DNA of 64,000 bases from Mesoplasma coleopterae (GCF_002804245.1 NZ_CP024968.1:248001-312000), one strand, 5' to 3'; positions 1 to 11,334 are shown, counted from the stretch's first letter. The notes: generated by a model not told the origin, from the sequence alone. A program made the numbers and translations.

Positions 1-20
1 TTAATAGTTTGTGGTGAATT

Positions 21-488
21 ATGAAAACAATGGAAAAACTTGTAGATTATTTAAAAACAAATAATAAAACTATTTCAACTTGTGAATCTTTCACAGGAGG
101 AATGTTTGCTAATGAGATAACAAATATTTCAGGAGCTAGTGAAGTTTATGTAGGTTCTTTTGTTAGCTACCAAAATTCATTTAAACAATATATAGTTGGT
201 ATTAATGAACGAATTATTAAAAAATATGGTGTTGTGTCAGAAGAATGTGCGATTGAAATGGCACAAAAAACTTTAAAATTAACTAATTCAGATTTTTCAA
301 TTAGTTTTACAGGTAATGCTGGACCTATTGCAATGGAAAAAAAAGAAGTTGGATTAGCTTATATTTGTGTTTGTTCTAAAACAAAATATAAAGTTATTAA
401 AATTCAAGAAAATAATATGAGTAGAAAGCAATTTAAAGAAAATGGTTTAACTGTAGGATTAAATCTTTTTTTGAACTTTGTGAAATAA
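21..488 (+). CDS. CinA C-terminal-type protein (nicotinamide-nucleotide amidase family)
   Basis: The 155-residue product matches the stand-alone C-terminal domain of CinA, which in other bacteria deamidates nicotinamide mononucleotide in pyridine-nucleotide salvage. Visible hallmarks are the TCESFTGG motif near residue 20 and the SFTGNAGP motif near residue 98. The N-terminal CinA/MoeA-like domain is absent, so this is the short form. It lies 40 bases upstream of recA, and the order cinA-recA-rny is the one seen in Bacillus. The start follows a GTGGTG-like ribosome binding site. The family assignment is firm; the amidase activity is inferred from the family. Confidence 0.85.
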   Translation: MKTMEKLVDYLKTNNKTISTCESFTGGMFANEITNISGASEVYVGSFVSYQNSFKQYIVGINERIIKKYGVVSEECAIEMAQKTLKLTNSDFSISFTGNAGPIAMEKKEVGLAYICVCSKTKYKVIKIQENNMSRKQFKENGLTVGLNLFLNFVK

Positions 489-528
489 AAAGATAATTTA
501 CCTTAATAATTTATTGGAGGTAAATAAC

Positions 529-1569
529 ATGAATAATACAAGAACATTAGAAGGAGCTTCAAAAGCAATGAGTAATAAAAACGATATTTGAAAAAATGAA
601 GCTCTAGTATCAGCTTTAAAAACAATTGAAAAGAATTATGGGAAAGAAGCATTGGTAGTTTACAATGAGGGCGATGATATGGATCATGATGTTATTTCAT
701 CAGGTTCATTTTTAATTGACCAAGCAATTGGAATTGGTGGTTATCCTAAAGGCAGAGTAGTTGAAATATTTGGTCCTGAATCATCTGGTAAAACCACACT
801 TGCTTTACACGCAATTGCAGAAGCTCAAAAACAAGAGGGTGTTGCAGCATTTATAGATGCTGAACATTCACTTGATTTAAATTATGCTAAAAAAATAGGT
901 GTAGATGTTAATAATCTACTTGTTAGTCAACCATCATATGGTGAAGAAGCATTGGATATATTAGAAACCCTAGTGAAATCAAATTCAGTAAGTCTAGTTG
1001 TTGTTGATTCAGTTGCTGCTTTAGTACCTAAAACTGAATTAGAAGGTGAAATGTCTGAACAATCAATAGGATTACAAGCTAGAATGATGTCAAAAGCATT
1101 GAGAAAACTAAACGGAGCAATTTCAAAATCAAAAACAACAGTTATTTTCATTAACCAATTAAGGGAAAAAATTGGAATAATGTTTGGTAACCCAGAAACA
1201 ACTACTGGTGGAAGAGCATTAAAATTCTTTTCAACTTTAAGAGTAGAAGTTAGAAAAGGTGAATCATTAATCGAAAATGGTGTAGTAGTTGCTAATAAGG
1301 TGAAAGTTAAAATTGTTAAAAATAAAGTAGCAGCACCATTTAAACAAACATTGATTACTATAGGATACGACAAAGGAATAGAACGCACTAATGAAATAAT
1401 TGAATTAGCAACTCTTTATAATATCTTAGACAAATCAGGCGTTTGATATTCTTATGAAAAAGAAAAAATAGGTCAAGGTAAGAATGCTGTTAAAGAATGA
1501 TTAAGCAAAAATCCAGAAAAAGCAATTAAAATTGAAACTGAATTAAAAGAGTACATTGAAAAAGCATAA
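529..1569 (+). CDS. recA: Recombinase RecA
   Basis: RecA forms ATP-dependent filaments on single-stranded DNA and drives strand exchange in recombination and repair. The 346-residue product has a Walker A motif (GPESSGKTT) at about residue 82 and the INQLREKIG and [13 protein letters not shown] segments of the core and L2 region. The N-terminus is about 15 residues longer than usual before the core. Several TGA codons are read as tryptophan, for example in NDIWKN near the N-terminus and in GVWYSYE near residue 306. The start at 529 follows a strong GGAGG. The gene is intact, which is notable because recA is damaged in some relatives such as several spiroplasmas. Confidence 0.97.
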
Positions 1570-1615
1570 ATATATCTTATTTAAAAACTATAATTTTTTA
1601 GCGTTTATTTTAAAG

Positions 1616-1621
1616 TATAAT
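1616..1621 (+). promoter_or_regulatory. -10 element for rny
   Basis: A perfect TATAAT lies 40 bases upstream of the rny start. No good -35 is visible. A weak TGTGT/ACACA hairpin would sit in the leader. Confidence 0.4.
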
Positions 1622-1661
1622 ATATATGTGTCTAATCAACACACTTAAATAAGGAGTAAAA

Positions 1662-3173
1662 ATGGGAACTATTATAGGACTGATAATTGTTTCAGTAGCC
1701 TTTGTAGTAACACTATGCTCATTGCTTTATATATTGACTTCTAAATCACAAAAAGTCTTAAATGCAAAAAAGATTAAAGAAGCTAAAAATGAAAGAAAAA
1801 AAATTCTCTCAGACACATATAGAGAAATAAATGAACAAAAAAAGTTATTTGAAGATAAACTTCAATTTGAAAAAAATAAATTAGAGATAGCTAAACAAAA
1901 TATTGAAAATGAAAGTAACTTATTAATCAAAGAAAGAACTATTATTAATAAGCAACAAGAAACTCTTGATCTTAAAAATATAGACTTAGATAAAAGAATA
2001 AAAGATTATTCTGATAGAAGAGAAGAACTTATTAAAAGATTAGAAGTTATAAGTAATATGACAAGTTTTGAAGCTAAAGCAGAGTTGATGAAAAATGTTG
2101 AATCAAAAATTCAATACGAAATCGTGAGTCAAATAAAACAAGCAGAAAATTTAGCTCATTCAAGAGCTAAAGAAATATCAAATAGTATTATATTATCTGC
2201 AATGGAAAGATTTAAAACTGATATTGTTAATGAAAAAACAACAAATTTAGTTAAGCTTCCAAACGATGATATTAAAGGTTGAATTATTGGTAAAGACGGT
2301 AGAAACCTTAAAACTTTTGAACAGTTAGCTGGAGTTGAAATAATTATCGATGATACACCTGAAGTTGTTACAATTTCGTCATTTAATCCAATTAGAAGAG
2401 AAATTGCAACTAAAACTTTAGAAAAATTATTAATTGATAAAAGAATTCAACCAATAAAAATTGAAAAAGAATTAAAAAATCAGGAGATATTAATTGATCA
2501 AACAATTTTAGAAATAGGTTATCAAGTAATGGACGAACTGGGTATTCATGATATGGATAAAGAGTTAGTTAAATTAGTAGGTAAACTTAAATATAGAACT
2601 AGTTATGGTCAAAATGTTTTACTGCATTCTGTTGAAGTTGCAAAAATTGCATCAAGTATCGCATCTGAACTTGGGTTAAATGCTAAACAAGCTTTACGCG
2701 CAGGATTATTACACGATATTGGTAAAGCAATAGATTTTGAAAAAACAGGAAGTCATGTATTCTTAGGCGTTGAAGCAGCAAGAAAATATGGCGAAGAAGA
2801 TGTAATTATTAATTCAATAGAAGCTCATCATGAAGACGTAGCTAAAGAAAGCGAAATAGCTGTTATTGTAGCTATTGCTGATGCTATCAGTGCTTCAAAG
2901 CCTGGAGCTAGAAATAATTCAATTGAAGATTTCATTGTAAGAATGAAAGAAATTGAAAAAATTGGTAATAAGATTCCAGGTATATCAAAAACTTATGCTT
3001 TCCAAGCAGGAAGACAAATTAGAGTTATTGTTGATCCAGTAACAACTGATGATAAAGATCTTGCAGGAATATTGGAAACTCTAAAAAATGACTTAAAAAA
3101 TAGTGTTATTATTCCAGGAGAAATAACAATTACGGCTATTAGAGAAAAAAGAGAAATCTTAATATTTAATTAA
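1662..3173 (+). CDS. rny: Ribonuclease Y
   Basis: RNase Y is the membrane-anchored endoribonuclease that starts mRNA decay in Firmicutes and mollicutes. The 503-residue product has an N-terminal membrane segment (residues about 3-25), a long charged coiled coil (about 30-170), a KH RNA-binding domain containing GWIIGKDGRNLKTF (from about residue 206) and an HD domain with the metal-binding pair H351-D352 (LLHDIGKA). One TGA (2280-2282) encodes the conserved Trp of the KH domain. It is the third gene of the cinA-recA-rny block and ends at a strong terminator. Confidence 0.95.
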
Positions 3174-3195
3174 AAAGGTTGCTTAACCTTTTTTT
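3174..3195 (+). terminator. Terminator of rny
   Basis: Stem AAAGGTT/AACCTTT with a GCTT loop, followed by a T run. Confidence 0.85.
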
Positions 3196-3247
3196 GTTTG
3201 TCTAAAAGTTTTAAAATTATATAAATAAGAAAAATGAAGGTAATATT

Positions 3248-4210
3248 ATGAAATTTGCAACAATTGGAACAGGATGAATAGTTAAGGAATTTTTAGAAGC
3301 AACAAGAGAATTTACAGAGCTTGAATATACTATTTGTTATAGTAGAAAATATGAAACAGCAGCTAAGTTTTTAAGTGAAATAAATTATATTAATACAAAA
3401 ATCATTACTGACTTAAATAAACTTGCAAAATCTGATTGTGATTTTGTTTATGTAGCTTCTCCAAATGGTTTACATTATGAACAAACTAAACTTTTATTAA
3501 ATAATTTTAAAAATGTTATTTTAGAAAAGCCTGCAACTTTTAAACCTACAGAAATTATGGAATTAAAAGAATTAGCAAATAAAAATAAAGTAATACTAAT
3601 GGAGGCAACAAAGTCAGTTCACATTGATGAAATAGAAATATTAGAAGACTTTATTAAAAATAACAATGTTAATTCAGCGGTTTTTAATTTAAATCAGTAT
3701 TCAAGCAGAATGAATGATGTTAAAAATGAAATATTTAATTCGGTTTTTGATTTTAATTTAGGTAAAGGATCTTCATTTGATTTAAATGTTTATCCTGTTG
3801 AACTAGCAATAAAACTATTTGGAAAAGTTAGAGATGTTAAAGCTGTAAATCTTAGATTGAAAAATGGAGTAGGAATCTTAAATCATTCAATTTTACTTCA
3901 CAATAATGGAATAATCACTTCAATAACATGTTCAAAAAATAATTTTCAATCAATAAATTCACAAATATTTGCTGAAGACAAAAATATTGAAATTAAAAAT
4001 ATTACTTCAATTGATGAATTTACAATTAATAATTCTATTTTAAGGGTTGCACCTCTTAATATTAAAATTTCTAAGAGTAACGCAATGTGATATGAAATAA
4101 GAGATTTTGTTAATTTAATAATGAATAAAGATTTTGAAAAAATGAATTATTGACTTGATATAACAATCGAAACAATAAGAGTCCTTGAAATTATTGAAAA
4201 CATTAACTAG
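3248..4210 (+). CDS. Gfo/Idh/MocA family oxidoreductase
   Basis: This is a predicted NAD(P)-dependent sugar or polyol dehydrogenase of 320 residues. The N-terminus has a Rossmann start (FATIGTGWIV), followed by VASPNGLHYEQ and the family's EKP motif (ILEKPATF) at about residue 94. The C-terminal half is the alpha/beta substrate domain. Two or more TGA tryptophan codons are present. The substrate cannot be told from sequence. The gene stands alone between the rny terminator and the rnr promoter. Confidence 0.85.
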
Positions 4211-4250
4211 GTTAATTCTAAAAGATGTAAGTAAATAATTCATAATACTT

Positions 4251-4256
4251 TATAAT
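4251..4256 (+). promoter_or_regulatory. -10 element placed for a leaderless rnr transcript
   Basis: A perfect TATAAT ends 7 bases before the rnr ATG at 4264. Transcription would begin at or next to the start codon. No Shine-Dalgarno sequence is visible. Confidence 0.5.
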
Positions 4257-4263
4257 TATTAGT

Positions 4264-6378
4264 ATGAATAAAGAAATAATATTACAAATAGTAAAAGAAA
4301 ATAATGAGATGATATCAATAAACAGTTTAGCTTCAAAGCTAAACTATTTTGATTTTCCTATATTAGAAAATGTGTTAAATGAATTGAATGAAGAAAATGC
4401 AATAGCGCTTACAATTGAAAAAAATATTTATTTATTGGGAGGAAGTTACAAAAAAGGAAATTTAAGAATGAATCCAAAAGGTTTTGGATTTGTTAATGAC
4501 GTATTACAGCCAGAAGAAGAAGCTTATTTTGTACCACCAGTTAGTTTGAACGGGTGTTTTGATAGTGATGAAGTTATATTTAAAGTTATTAAAGAACAAG
4601 ATAAAACAAGAGCTGAAATTCTAGAATTATGTTTAAGAGTTAAAGAGTTTTTAATTGGTGAAATAGTTAGAAGTTATGATGGTAAATTTTTAGACTTTAT
4701 TCCTAGTGATCAAGCCTTTACTGGATTTAGAATTAGAATTTTGAATAAACAAGAATTTCCTATTCAAGAATATCAAATAGTTAAAGCAAAAATAATTTCA
4801 GTTAAAGATAGGTTAATGTTTGTTAGATTAAAAAAAGTTATCGGTGATGCTAGAAAAGCAAGTGACAGAATTTTATCAATAGCAGAAGAATTTGAAATTA
4901 GAACTGAGTTTGAAAAAGCAACTTTAAAAGAAGCAGAAAGAGTTAATATTGCTGTTGATAAAGAAGTCGATGAAATTAATAGAAGAATGAAACATTCATT
5001 ACTTGAAAAAATGGTTGTTACAATTGATGGTATTGATTCAAAAGATTTGGATGATGCTATATGTGTTGAAAAATTAGATAATGGTGAATTTAAATTATAT
5101 GTAGCTATCGCTGATGTAAGCCATTATGTAAAACCAAAAACACCACTAGATAAAGAGGCATTAATAAGAGGGAATTCTACGTACTTAGCAAATAGAGTTT
5201 TACCGATGTTACCAAAAATTTTAAGTGATGATTTATGTTCATTAAATCCTAATACTAAAAAATTTGCATTAGCATGTGAAATGAAGTTTGATAAAAATGG
5301 AATTATGATTAGTAAAGAAATTTATGAAACAATTATGATCTCAAAAGTGAGATTAAATTATAATGAAGTTAATGAATATATCGCAAACAAATCTTGGAAT
5401 CATTGTGATGAATCAAAAACAATGATTGATCAAGCTATTGAATTATTTAAATTAATTGAACAGGTTAAAATAAAGCGTGGAACTATTACATTTGATGTAC
5501 GTGAACCAAAAGTTATAATGGATGAAAATAGTAATGTTATTGAAATTAAGGCAAGACAAACAGGTGAATCTGAAAAATTAATTGAACAATTTATGGTTAG
5601 TGCAAATGAAGCAGTTGCTGAAATAGTTTATGAAATGGAATTGCCATTTATTTATAGAAATCATGATAAACCCGATGAAGAAGATTTAATTACTTGATAT
5701 CAATCACTTAAATCATTCGGGATTGACCCTAAATTAACTCCAGCAGAAATGCTAGATCCTTTAAATATCAATAAGACATTAAAACGCATTAGCGAACAAA
5801 CAAAAGATCCTATCGAAGAAGAGTTATTGAACTTATCACTTCTAAGATATATGGCTAAAGCTAAATATGAGTTAGAAAATATTGGTCATTTTGGATTGTC
5901 AAGTCAATGCTATACTCACTTTACTTCTCCAATCAGAAGATACAGTGACTTAATTGTTCATCGATACTTAAAACAATATGTAATTAATAAAAATTATGAT
6001 AAAAAAGCATTGGAAATAAATGAAGCATTTGTTAAGAAAGCATCAGTTATTATTAACGAAACTGAAACAACTAGTGTTGATTGTGAACGTGAAGTTGTCA
6101 AAGCATGTACAGTTGAGTACATGAGTGATAAAATCGGTAATATATATGAAGGAACAATATCGGTAGCTTTAAAATTTGGTATTTTTGTGCAACTAGATAA
6201 TATGGTTGAAGGTTTAGTCCATATTTCAAATCTAGAACCAAACATAGTTTATGATGAAACAAATAAAATTTTAATTAAGCATGATAATACATTCTACAGA
6301 ATGGGACAAAAAGTTAAAATTAAAGTTATAAGTGCTGATATAAGAAAAAGAAAAATTGACTTTATTTTAGTTAAATAA
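4264..6378 (+). CDS. rnr: Ribonuclease R
   Basis: RNase R is a 3'-to-5' exoribonuclease that degrades structured RNA and, in mycoplasmas, is the main processive exonuclease. The 704-residue product has an N-terminal winged-helix/cold-shock region (LRMNPKGFGFV near residue 70), the RNB catalytic domain with the acidic signature DGIDSKDLDDAI (from residue 255), the HFTSPIRRYSDLIVHR motif, and a C-terminal S1 domain (about 625-703). A TGA at 5695-5697 is an internal Trp. It is followed 19 bases later by smpB, a common pairing, since RNase R also acts in tmRNA quality control. Confidence 0.96.
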
Positions 6379-6397
6379 AAGTAAGGAGGTTCTTTTT

Positions 6398-6847
6398 ATG
6401 GGTGAGCATGTTATTGCACTAAATAAGAAAGCTAGATTTAATTATGAAATACTTGAAACTTGAGAAGCAGGAATCGAACTTTACGGTCCTGAAATCAAAT
6501 CAATTAGAAACCATGAGGCAAATATTGCTGAGGCTTTTATTCTTATAAGAAAAAAAGAAGCCTTCTTAATAAATGCAAATATAAAAAAATACGATTATGC
6601 AAATTTTGTGAAGGGTATTGATCCTTTAAGAACAAGAAAATTATTATTACATAAAAGAGAAATAAATAAAATTTTAAAAAGAGTAATGTTAGAGAAATTG
6701 ACTATAGTGCCTTTAAAACTTTATTTAAAAGGTAACTATGCTAAATTAGAAATTGGTCTTGGTCGTGGTAAAAAAATGCACGATAAGCGAGAAACAATTA
6801 AAAAAAGAGATAGTGAAAGAAAAGAAATGCGTAAATATAAATATTAG
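6398..6847 (+). CDS. smpB: SsrA-binding protein SmpB
   Basis: SmpB binds tmRNA and carries it into stalled ribosomes. The 149-residue product has the family landmarks [28 protein letters not shown] and a basic C-terminal tail ([19 protein letters not shown]) that becomes helical in the mRNA channel. TGA encodes the Trp of ETWEAG. The ATG follows an excellent AGGAGGT. Its RNA partner, tmRNA, is in the same window at 11374-11785. Confidence 0.96.
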
Positions 6848-6856
6848 GAGAAGAAT

Positions 6857-7087
6857 ATGGATAGACAACAAACTATTGGATTAATTATTTTATTAATAGG
6901 TTTAGCATTTTTTATAGTTTTTGGTTTAGCAGCACTATTTTATAAAAGAACTATTAAAAAGTCTGATGAATTTTTAACTGAAAAAAAACATATTGGTATG
7001 TGAGAATTTACAAAAACAAATTTTACACTTTTTCTTTCTTTATTTGGTTTAGTATTAGCAATTACAGGATTAATATTTTTAATCTAA
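6857..7087 (+). CDS. Small two-TM membrane protein (paralog of 7665-7898)
   Basis: This 76-residue protein is not recognised. It has two hydrophobic segments (about residues 8-30 and 56-75) separated by a charged loop containing the motif WEFTKTNF, with the Trp encoded by TGA. The gene at 7665 encodes a protein of almost the same length and layout with WEFTKKNF. It begins 9 bases after smpB behind a GGAG site and is followed 9 bases later by another membrane protein, so it is probably cotranscribed. The function is unknown. Confidence 0.7.
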
Positions 7088-7096
7088 AGGAGTAAA

Positions 7097-7585
7097 ATGG
7101 AAAATAACACAAATATAAATTCTTTCCCATCTTGAGGAATAGCAATTTTAATAGTAGTATTTATCGTAGCGTTAATTATTGCTTGTTGAGGTTTTTTGTC
7201 AGGCTTTAATTTAAAAAGAAAACATTCTACAACTTCTTCTTCAATTGTTTGAAATGAATTATTTATGAACAAAAAGGCAATTAAATTTGATCAAACTTTT
7301 GATATTAACAAAGGTATATTTGCTTTAACATTTGCTAAAGTTGAAAAAAATGATTTTTTCCTGCCCATATACATATTTGAGACTGATGATTATAAACGTG
7401 AATCAAAAGAATTAATTTTAAAAATAATTGAAAATAAGTTTGAAATTATAAATAATTACATGAAAGAAAATAAAAAAACAGTTAAAGAAATATTCTTTGT
7501 GCAACTTGAAGAAATAAATTCAAAAGTTAAAAAAGAAGAGTGAATTAAAATAACTGGAAGTAAAAATAGAGGATTTAACACTTAA
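7097..7585 (+). CDS. Single-pass membrane protein, unknown function
   Basis: The 162-residue product has one N-terminal membrane segment (about residues 14-38) followed by a hydrophilic, lysine-rich cytosolic domain. Three early TGA codons encode Trp, which is why only the C-terminal part reads as open under the standard code. The start at 7097 follows AAAGGAG. It lies between two paralogous small membrane proteins and ends at a strong terminator. I recognise no family. Confidence 0.7.
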
Positions 7586-7588
7586 AGC

Positions 7589-7637
7589 GGTTTTGTTTGG
7601 AAGAATTTCCCAAATAAAACCTTTTTTTTTTTTTTTT
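7589..7637 (+). terminator. Strong terminator
   Basis: A 12-bp stem with one G-U pair (GGTTTTGTTTGG against CCAAATAAAACC), followed by 16 consecutive T residues. Confidence 0.9.
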
Positions 7638-7648
7638 GTGTAAAAATA

Positions 7649-7654
7649 TATAAT
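7649..7654 (+). promoter_or_regulatory. -10 element for the gene at 7665
   Basis: TATAAT lies 10 bases before the ATG at 7665, just after the terminator T run. No -35 is clear. Confidence 0.4.
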
Positions 7655-7664
7655 GAGGTGCAAA

Positions 7665-7898
7665 ATGGAAACAGACAAATTATTAGGATTAATTATAATG
7701 ATTATTGGTCTATTTATTATGGTGATTTTTGGTGTGTTAGCTTTTTGGGTTAAGAACAGATCAAAAATTCACGATGAATTTTATAGACGAAACAAAGAGA
7801 GCCAAACTATTTGAGAATTTACTAAAAAGAATTTTCCTATTTTTTTAGCTTTATTTGGATTTGTTATGGCGTTTTCAGGACTAATGATGTTAGTCTAA
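7665..7898 (+). CDS. Small two-TM membrane protein (paralog of 6857-7087)
   Basis: The 77-residue product has two hydrophobic segments (about residues 8-28 and 57-76) with a charged loop and the motif WEFTKKNF between them, matching the 6857 product in length, topology and motif. One Trp is written TGG and one TGA. It has its own promoter-like TATAAT and lies 43 bases upstream of the PTS permease gene, with no terminator between them, so it may be cotranscribed with it. The function is unknown. Confidence 0.7.
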
Positions 7899-7941
7899 GT
7901 TTTGTATTCTTTTAAAACTAAATTAAGAAAGGGAAAAAAAG

Positions 7942-10128
7942 ATGAAAAGTTTTTCTTCTATTGAATGAAAAAGTAGCGCTAAAAACTCTTGAGAAATGTT
8001 CAAAAAGGGTTGTGGAAACATTATGCCTACACTTTCAAAATTAAGTAAGGCTTTCCTTTTACCTATTGCATTACTTCCTATTGCGGGAGTATTCTTAGGT
8101 GTAGGATCAGCTATTGCTTCAAATTCAGTCGATGGTACTTTTGGTTATTTCTTTGGTTCATTACTTAATAAAATGGGTGATGTATGTTTTGGAAACTTAC
8201 CAGTACTATTCTGTATTTCAGTTGCCCTTGCATATACTAAAGACTCAGGAATTGCAGCTATTACAGCTGTTGTAGGTTTCTTAGTTATGAATGGTATGCA
8301 GGCAGCGTTATTACATACTCAACAAGCAGATTATTCTTCAATTTTTGTAACTATTGATGGTAAAAAAGGTTACCACCAATTGTATTCACTTATTGAAGGG
8401 ACAGAAAATAAATTTGAAATAAAATGAGATACTCTAGATTTTAACCTTCAAGATATAACAGGATATTTTACAAAAAATAATGATCTTTACACTCCAGTTA
8501 ATTCAAATCGTGAATTAATTGACGCAGCTGGATCAGTTTACTATTCATTATTATGAATTAATAAAATTCCTAATGGATTAATAACATCAAATATTGGGGT
8601 TAATTCATTAAATACAGGAGTATTTGCAGGTATATTTGTTGGTGCTATTGCGGCCAAATGTTACAATAAGTTTCACCAAACTCAATTACCATCAGCAATT
8701 AGTTTCTTTAGTGGAACAAAACTGGTTCCAATTGTAACTTTCGTTGCTGTTATTCCTTTATCATTTATTTTTATGTTTATCTGACCATATGTTGGTATGG
8801 GATTAGCTGCATTTGGTTCAGCATCTGGTGACTTACCTGGTGGATTAGATTCATTTATCTATGAAATTGCTGAACGTTCACTAGTTCCTTTTGGACTACA
8901 CCATGTATTTTATGCACCACTATGATGAACAAATGCTGGTGGTTCAATTGCCGAAGCATTTAATAGATATGATTTAGCAGGTTTAGAAGTTGGATCAGCT
9001 AAATACAATGAATATGTTAAAATTCAAACTGAATTCGTGAATATCTGAATTGGTAATCATGTAGGTACAGCGGTTTCTTGAGGTCTTGTTACAATCGGTG
9101 ATGATGGTAAAATAACTAATATTTTCACTGACCATACTCAGGCGTTTTTAACTATTAAAACAAATATTTCTAATCAATTCCCTGAATTATGAAAATCAAT
9201 GGGTGATCAAACTATGGCATATTCAGTTATCGCAAAAATTAATATATTAAACTTTACAGATCTAGAAGCTTTAGGATTAAACATTGGTAGATTCCAATCA
9301 GGTAAATTCGGATTTATGTTATTAGGATTACCAATGGCTGGATTAGCTATGTGATTAAACGTACCTAAAGAAAACAGAAAAGAAGTTATGGGGATTTATT
9401 TCTCAGCAGCCTTTACTTGTTTCTTAACAGGTATTACAGAACCAATCGAATATACATTCTTATTCTTAGCACCTTGATTATTCTATGGTGTACATATGCC
9501 TTTAGCAGCTATTTCATTCTTATTTGCTGGGTTATTCAAAACTCACGTATCAATGACTGTTTCTGGAGGATTTATTGATTACATCGTATTCGGAGTTATC
9601 CCTTACTTTGGATCAAAAGCAATGTCAGCTAAATCAGCATTTGCAATATTAGGAGTTTCAGCCGCAATGGCACCTGCTTACTTCTTCGGATTCTACTTTG
9701 CAGTAAAATACGGAAATGTTATGGTACCGGGTCGTGATGGAAGTTCAAATGTTCAATTAGCAACAAAAGCTGATTATAAAGCATCAAAAGGATTAAATGT
9801 TGATGGAAGCAAAATTGAAGACGGAAAAACTTCAAAAGCATCTGCTAAAGACGCTGTTGAAGAAGCAAGAATTCAAAAAGCTACAAAAATCATTGAATTC
9901 TTAGGTGGAGAAGCAAACATCGTTGACGTTGATGCATGTGCTAGTCGTTTACGTTTAACTGTTAAAGATGGATCTTTAGTTGATAAAGATGGAATTATTT
10001 CTTTAGGTGGAGCTACTGGAGCTCTAATTAGAGGAACAAACGTACAAGTTGTTTATGGTGGTGAACAAGAAGCTATCAAACCTCGTATGATTAAAATCTT
10101 AGATGAACAAAGAAAAGCAAAAAAATAG
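7942..10128 (+). CDS. PTS sugar transporter, EIICB (glucose/GlcNAc class)
   Basis: This is a phosphotransferase-system permease that imports and phosphorylates a hexose or amino sugar. The 728-residue product has a polytopic EIIC domain starting near [16 protein letters not shown], the EIIC signature [16 protein letters not shown] (about residue 495), and a C-terminal EIIB domain whose phosphorylated cysteine is C666 in DACASRLRL. No EIIA domain is present. EIIC is larger than usual, with hydrophilic insertions (bases 8330-8560 and 8970-9260). The start at 7942 follows GAAAGGG, and TGA codons encode many Trp residues. Glucose or N-acetylglucosamine specificity cannot be separated from sequence. 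Confidence 0.88.
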
Positions 10129-10140
10129 TTTAATTTCTAA

Positions 10141-10172
10141 AAGAGACATTGTTATAAATTGTCTCTTTTTTT
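10141..10172 (+). terminator. Terminator of the PTS gene
   Basis: Stem AAGAGACA/TGTCTCTT followed by a T run. Confidence 0.9.
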
Positions 10173-10183
10173 GTTTTTAAGAA

Positions 10184-10189
10184 TATAAT
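10184..10189 (+). promoter_or_regulatory. -10 element for the serine hydrolase gene
   Basis: TATAAT (continuing AAT) lies 25 bases before the ATG at 10215. No -35 is clear. Confidence 0.35.
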
Positions 10190-10214
10190 AATAAATATAA
10201 ATATAGGTGGTTAT

Positions 10215-11333
10215 ATGAATTGAAATAATACGCAGATAAAATTAAGGGAATTTATTAATCATAATTTATTTAATGGATTAGTTATTAAGATAACAAAAGA
10301 TAATGAAGACATTTATTTTGAAAACTTTGGATATTCAGATAAGGAAAATGAAATTAAAATTCAAAAAGATAATATATTTGCGTTATATTCCATGACAAAA
10401 CCTGTGACTGTTGTAGCTTGTTTATTATTGATTCAAAGAAATCAATTATCACTTGAAGAACCAATAAAAAAATTTTATTCTGACTTTAATGAAAAAATTA
10501 AAATTAAGCATTTATTAAATATGACGTCAGGATTAACTTATTTTTGGAATAATTCTGATAGTGGAAAAGAAATTAAAAATGCTTTTGATTTAGTTGAAAA
10601 TGAAAATATAACCTTACAAAAATTTTGTGAGAAAGTCAGCAAGTCAAAAGTTATATCAGAACCAGGAACTGAATGACATTATGGAGTATCTCTTGATATT
10701 ATTGGTGGTATTATCGAAAAAGTAACAAATCAACCTTTTAATGAATTCCTTGAAGAAAATATATTTTCAGTATTAGAAATGAAAGATACGGCATTCTATG
10801 TTAAAGATTTAGAACGCAAAACAAAAGTATATGACTTTAAAAAAAGTATTGATGGTAATAAATTAACAGCAAATGATAATTTTCATTTCTTAATGCCTTT
10901 TACAAATAAACAACCATTAGCATCACTAGGCGGAAGCGGTTTATTCTCAACAGCTAGTGATTATGCAAAATTTTTAAATTTTTTAATTGATGGAAAAATC
11001 AATGGAATTCAATTCTTAGAAAAAGAACTACTTGATTTAATGAGAAGTGATCAACTAAAGGAAATAAAAGATTCATTTAAATGAACATTCAACAAAGACT
11101 ATTCATATGGATACGGTGTTAGAGTTAGACTAAAAAATGATTTGCACCCTTTAACTGAAATTGGTGAGTTTGGTTGAGACGGTGCTTTAGGTAGTGCTGG
11201 ACTTGTCGATCCAAAAAATAATATAACAATGACTTTTTTGAGCTCTAGCTACCCTGGTAATAATAAAATTGTTCAAACAGAGTTATTTGATGCAGTGTAT
11301 AAAGACTTGAGAGAACTTAATATAATAAAATAA
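10215..11333 (+). CDS. Beta-lactamase-fold serine hydrolase
   Basis: The 372-residue product belongs to the class C beta-lactamase/penicillin-binding-protein-like family. The active-site SxxK is S59-M60-T61-K62. Next come the segment HLLNMTSGLTY typical of the family, a YxS-type motif in WHYGVSLDIIGG and a C-terminal GWDGALGSAG in the position of the HxG/KTG box. No signal peptide is seen, so it is probably cytosolic. The cell has no peptidoglycan, so an esterase or other hydrolase role is more likely than a wall function. It is monocistronic between two terminators. Confidence 0.85.
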
Positions 11334-11334
11334 A

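Noticed and set aside
927-1388. 153-residue open frame on the minus strand inside recA
   Set aside because: It lies wholly antisense to intact recA, has no ribosome site and is a composition artefact.
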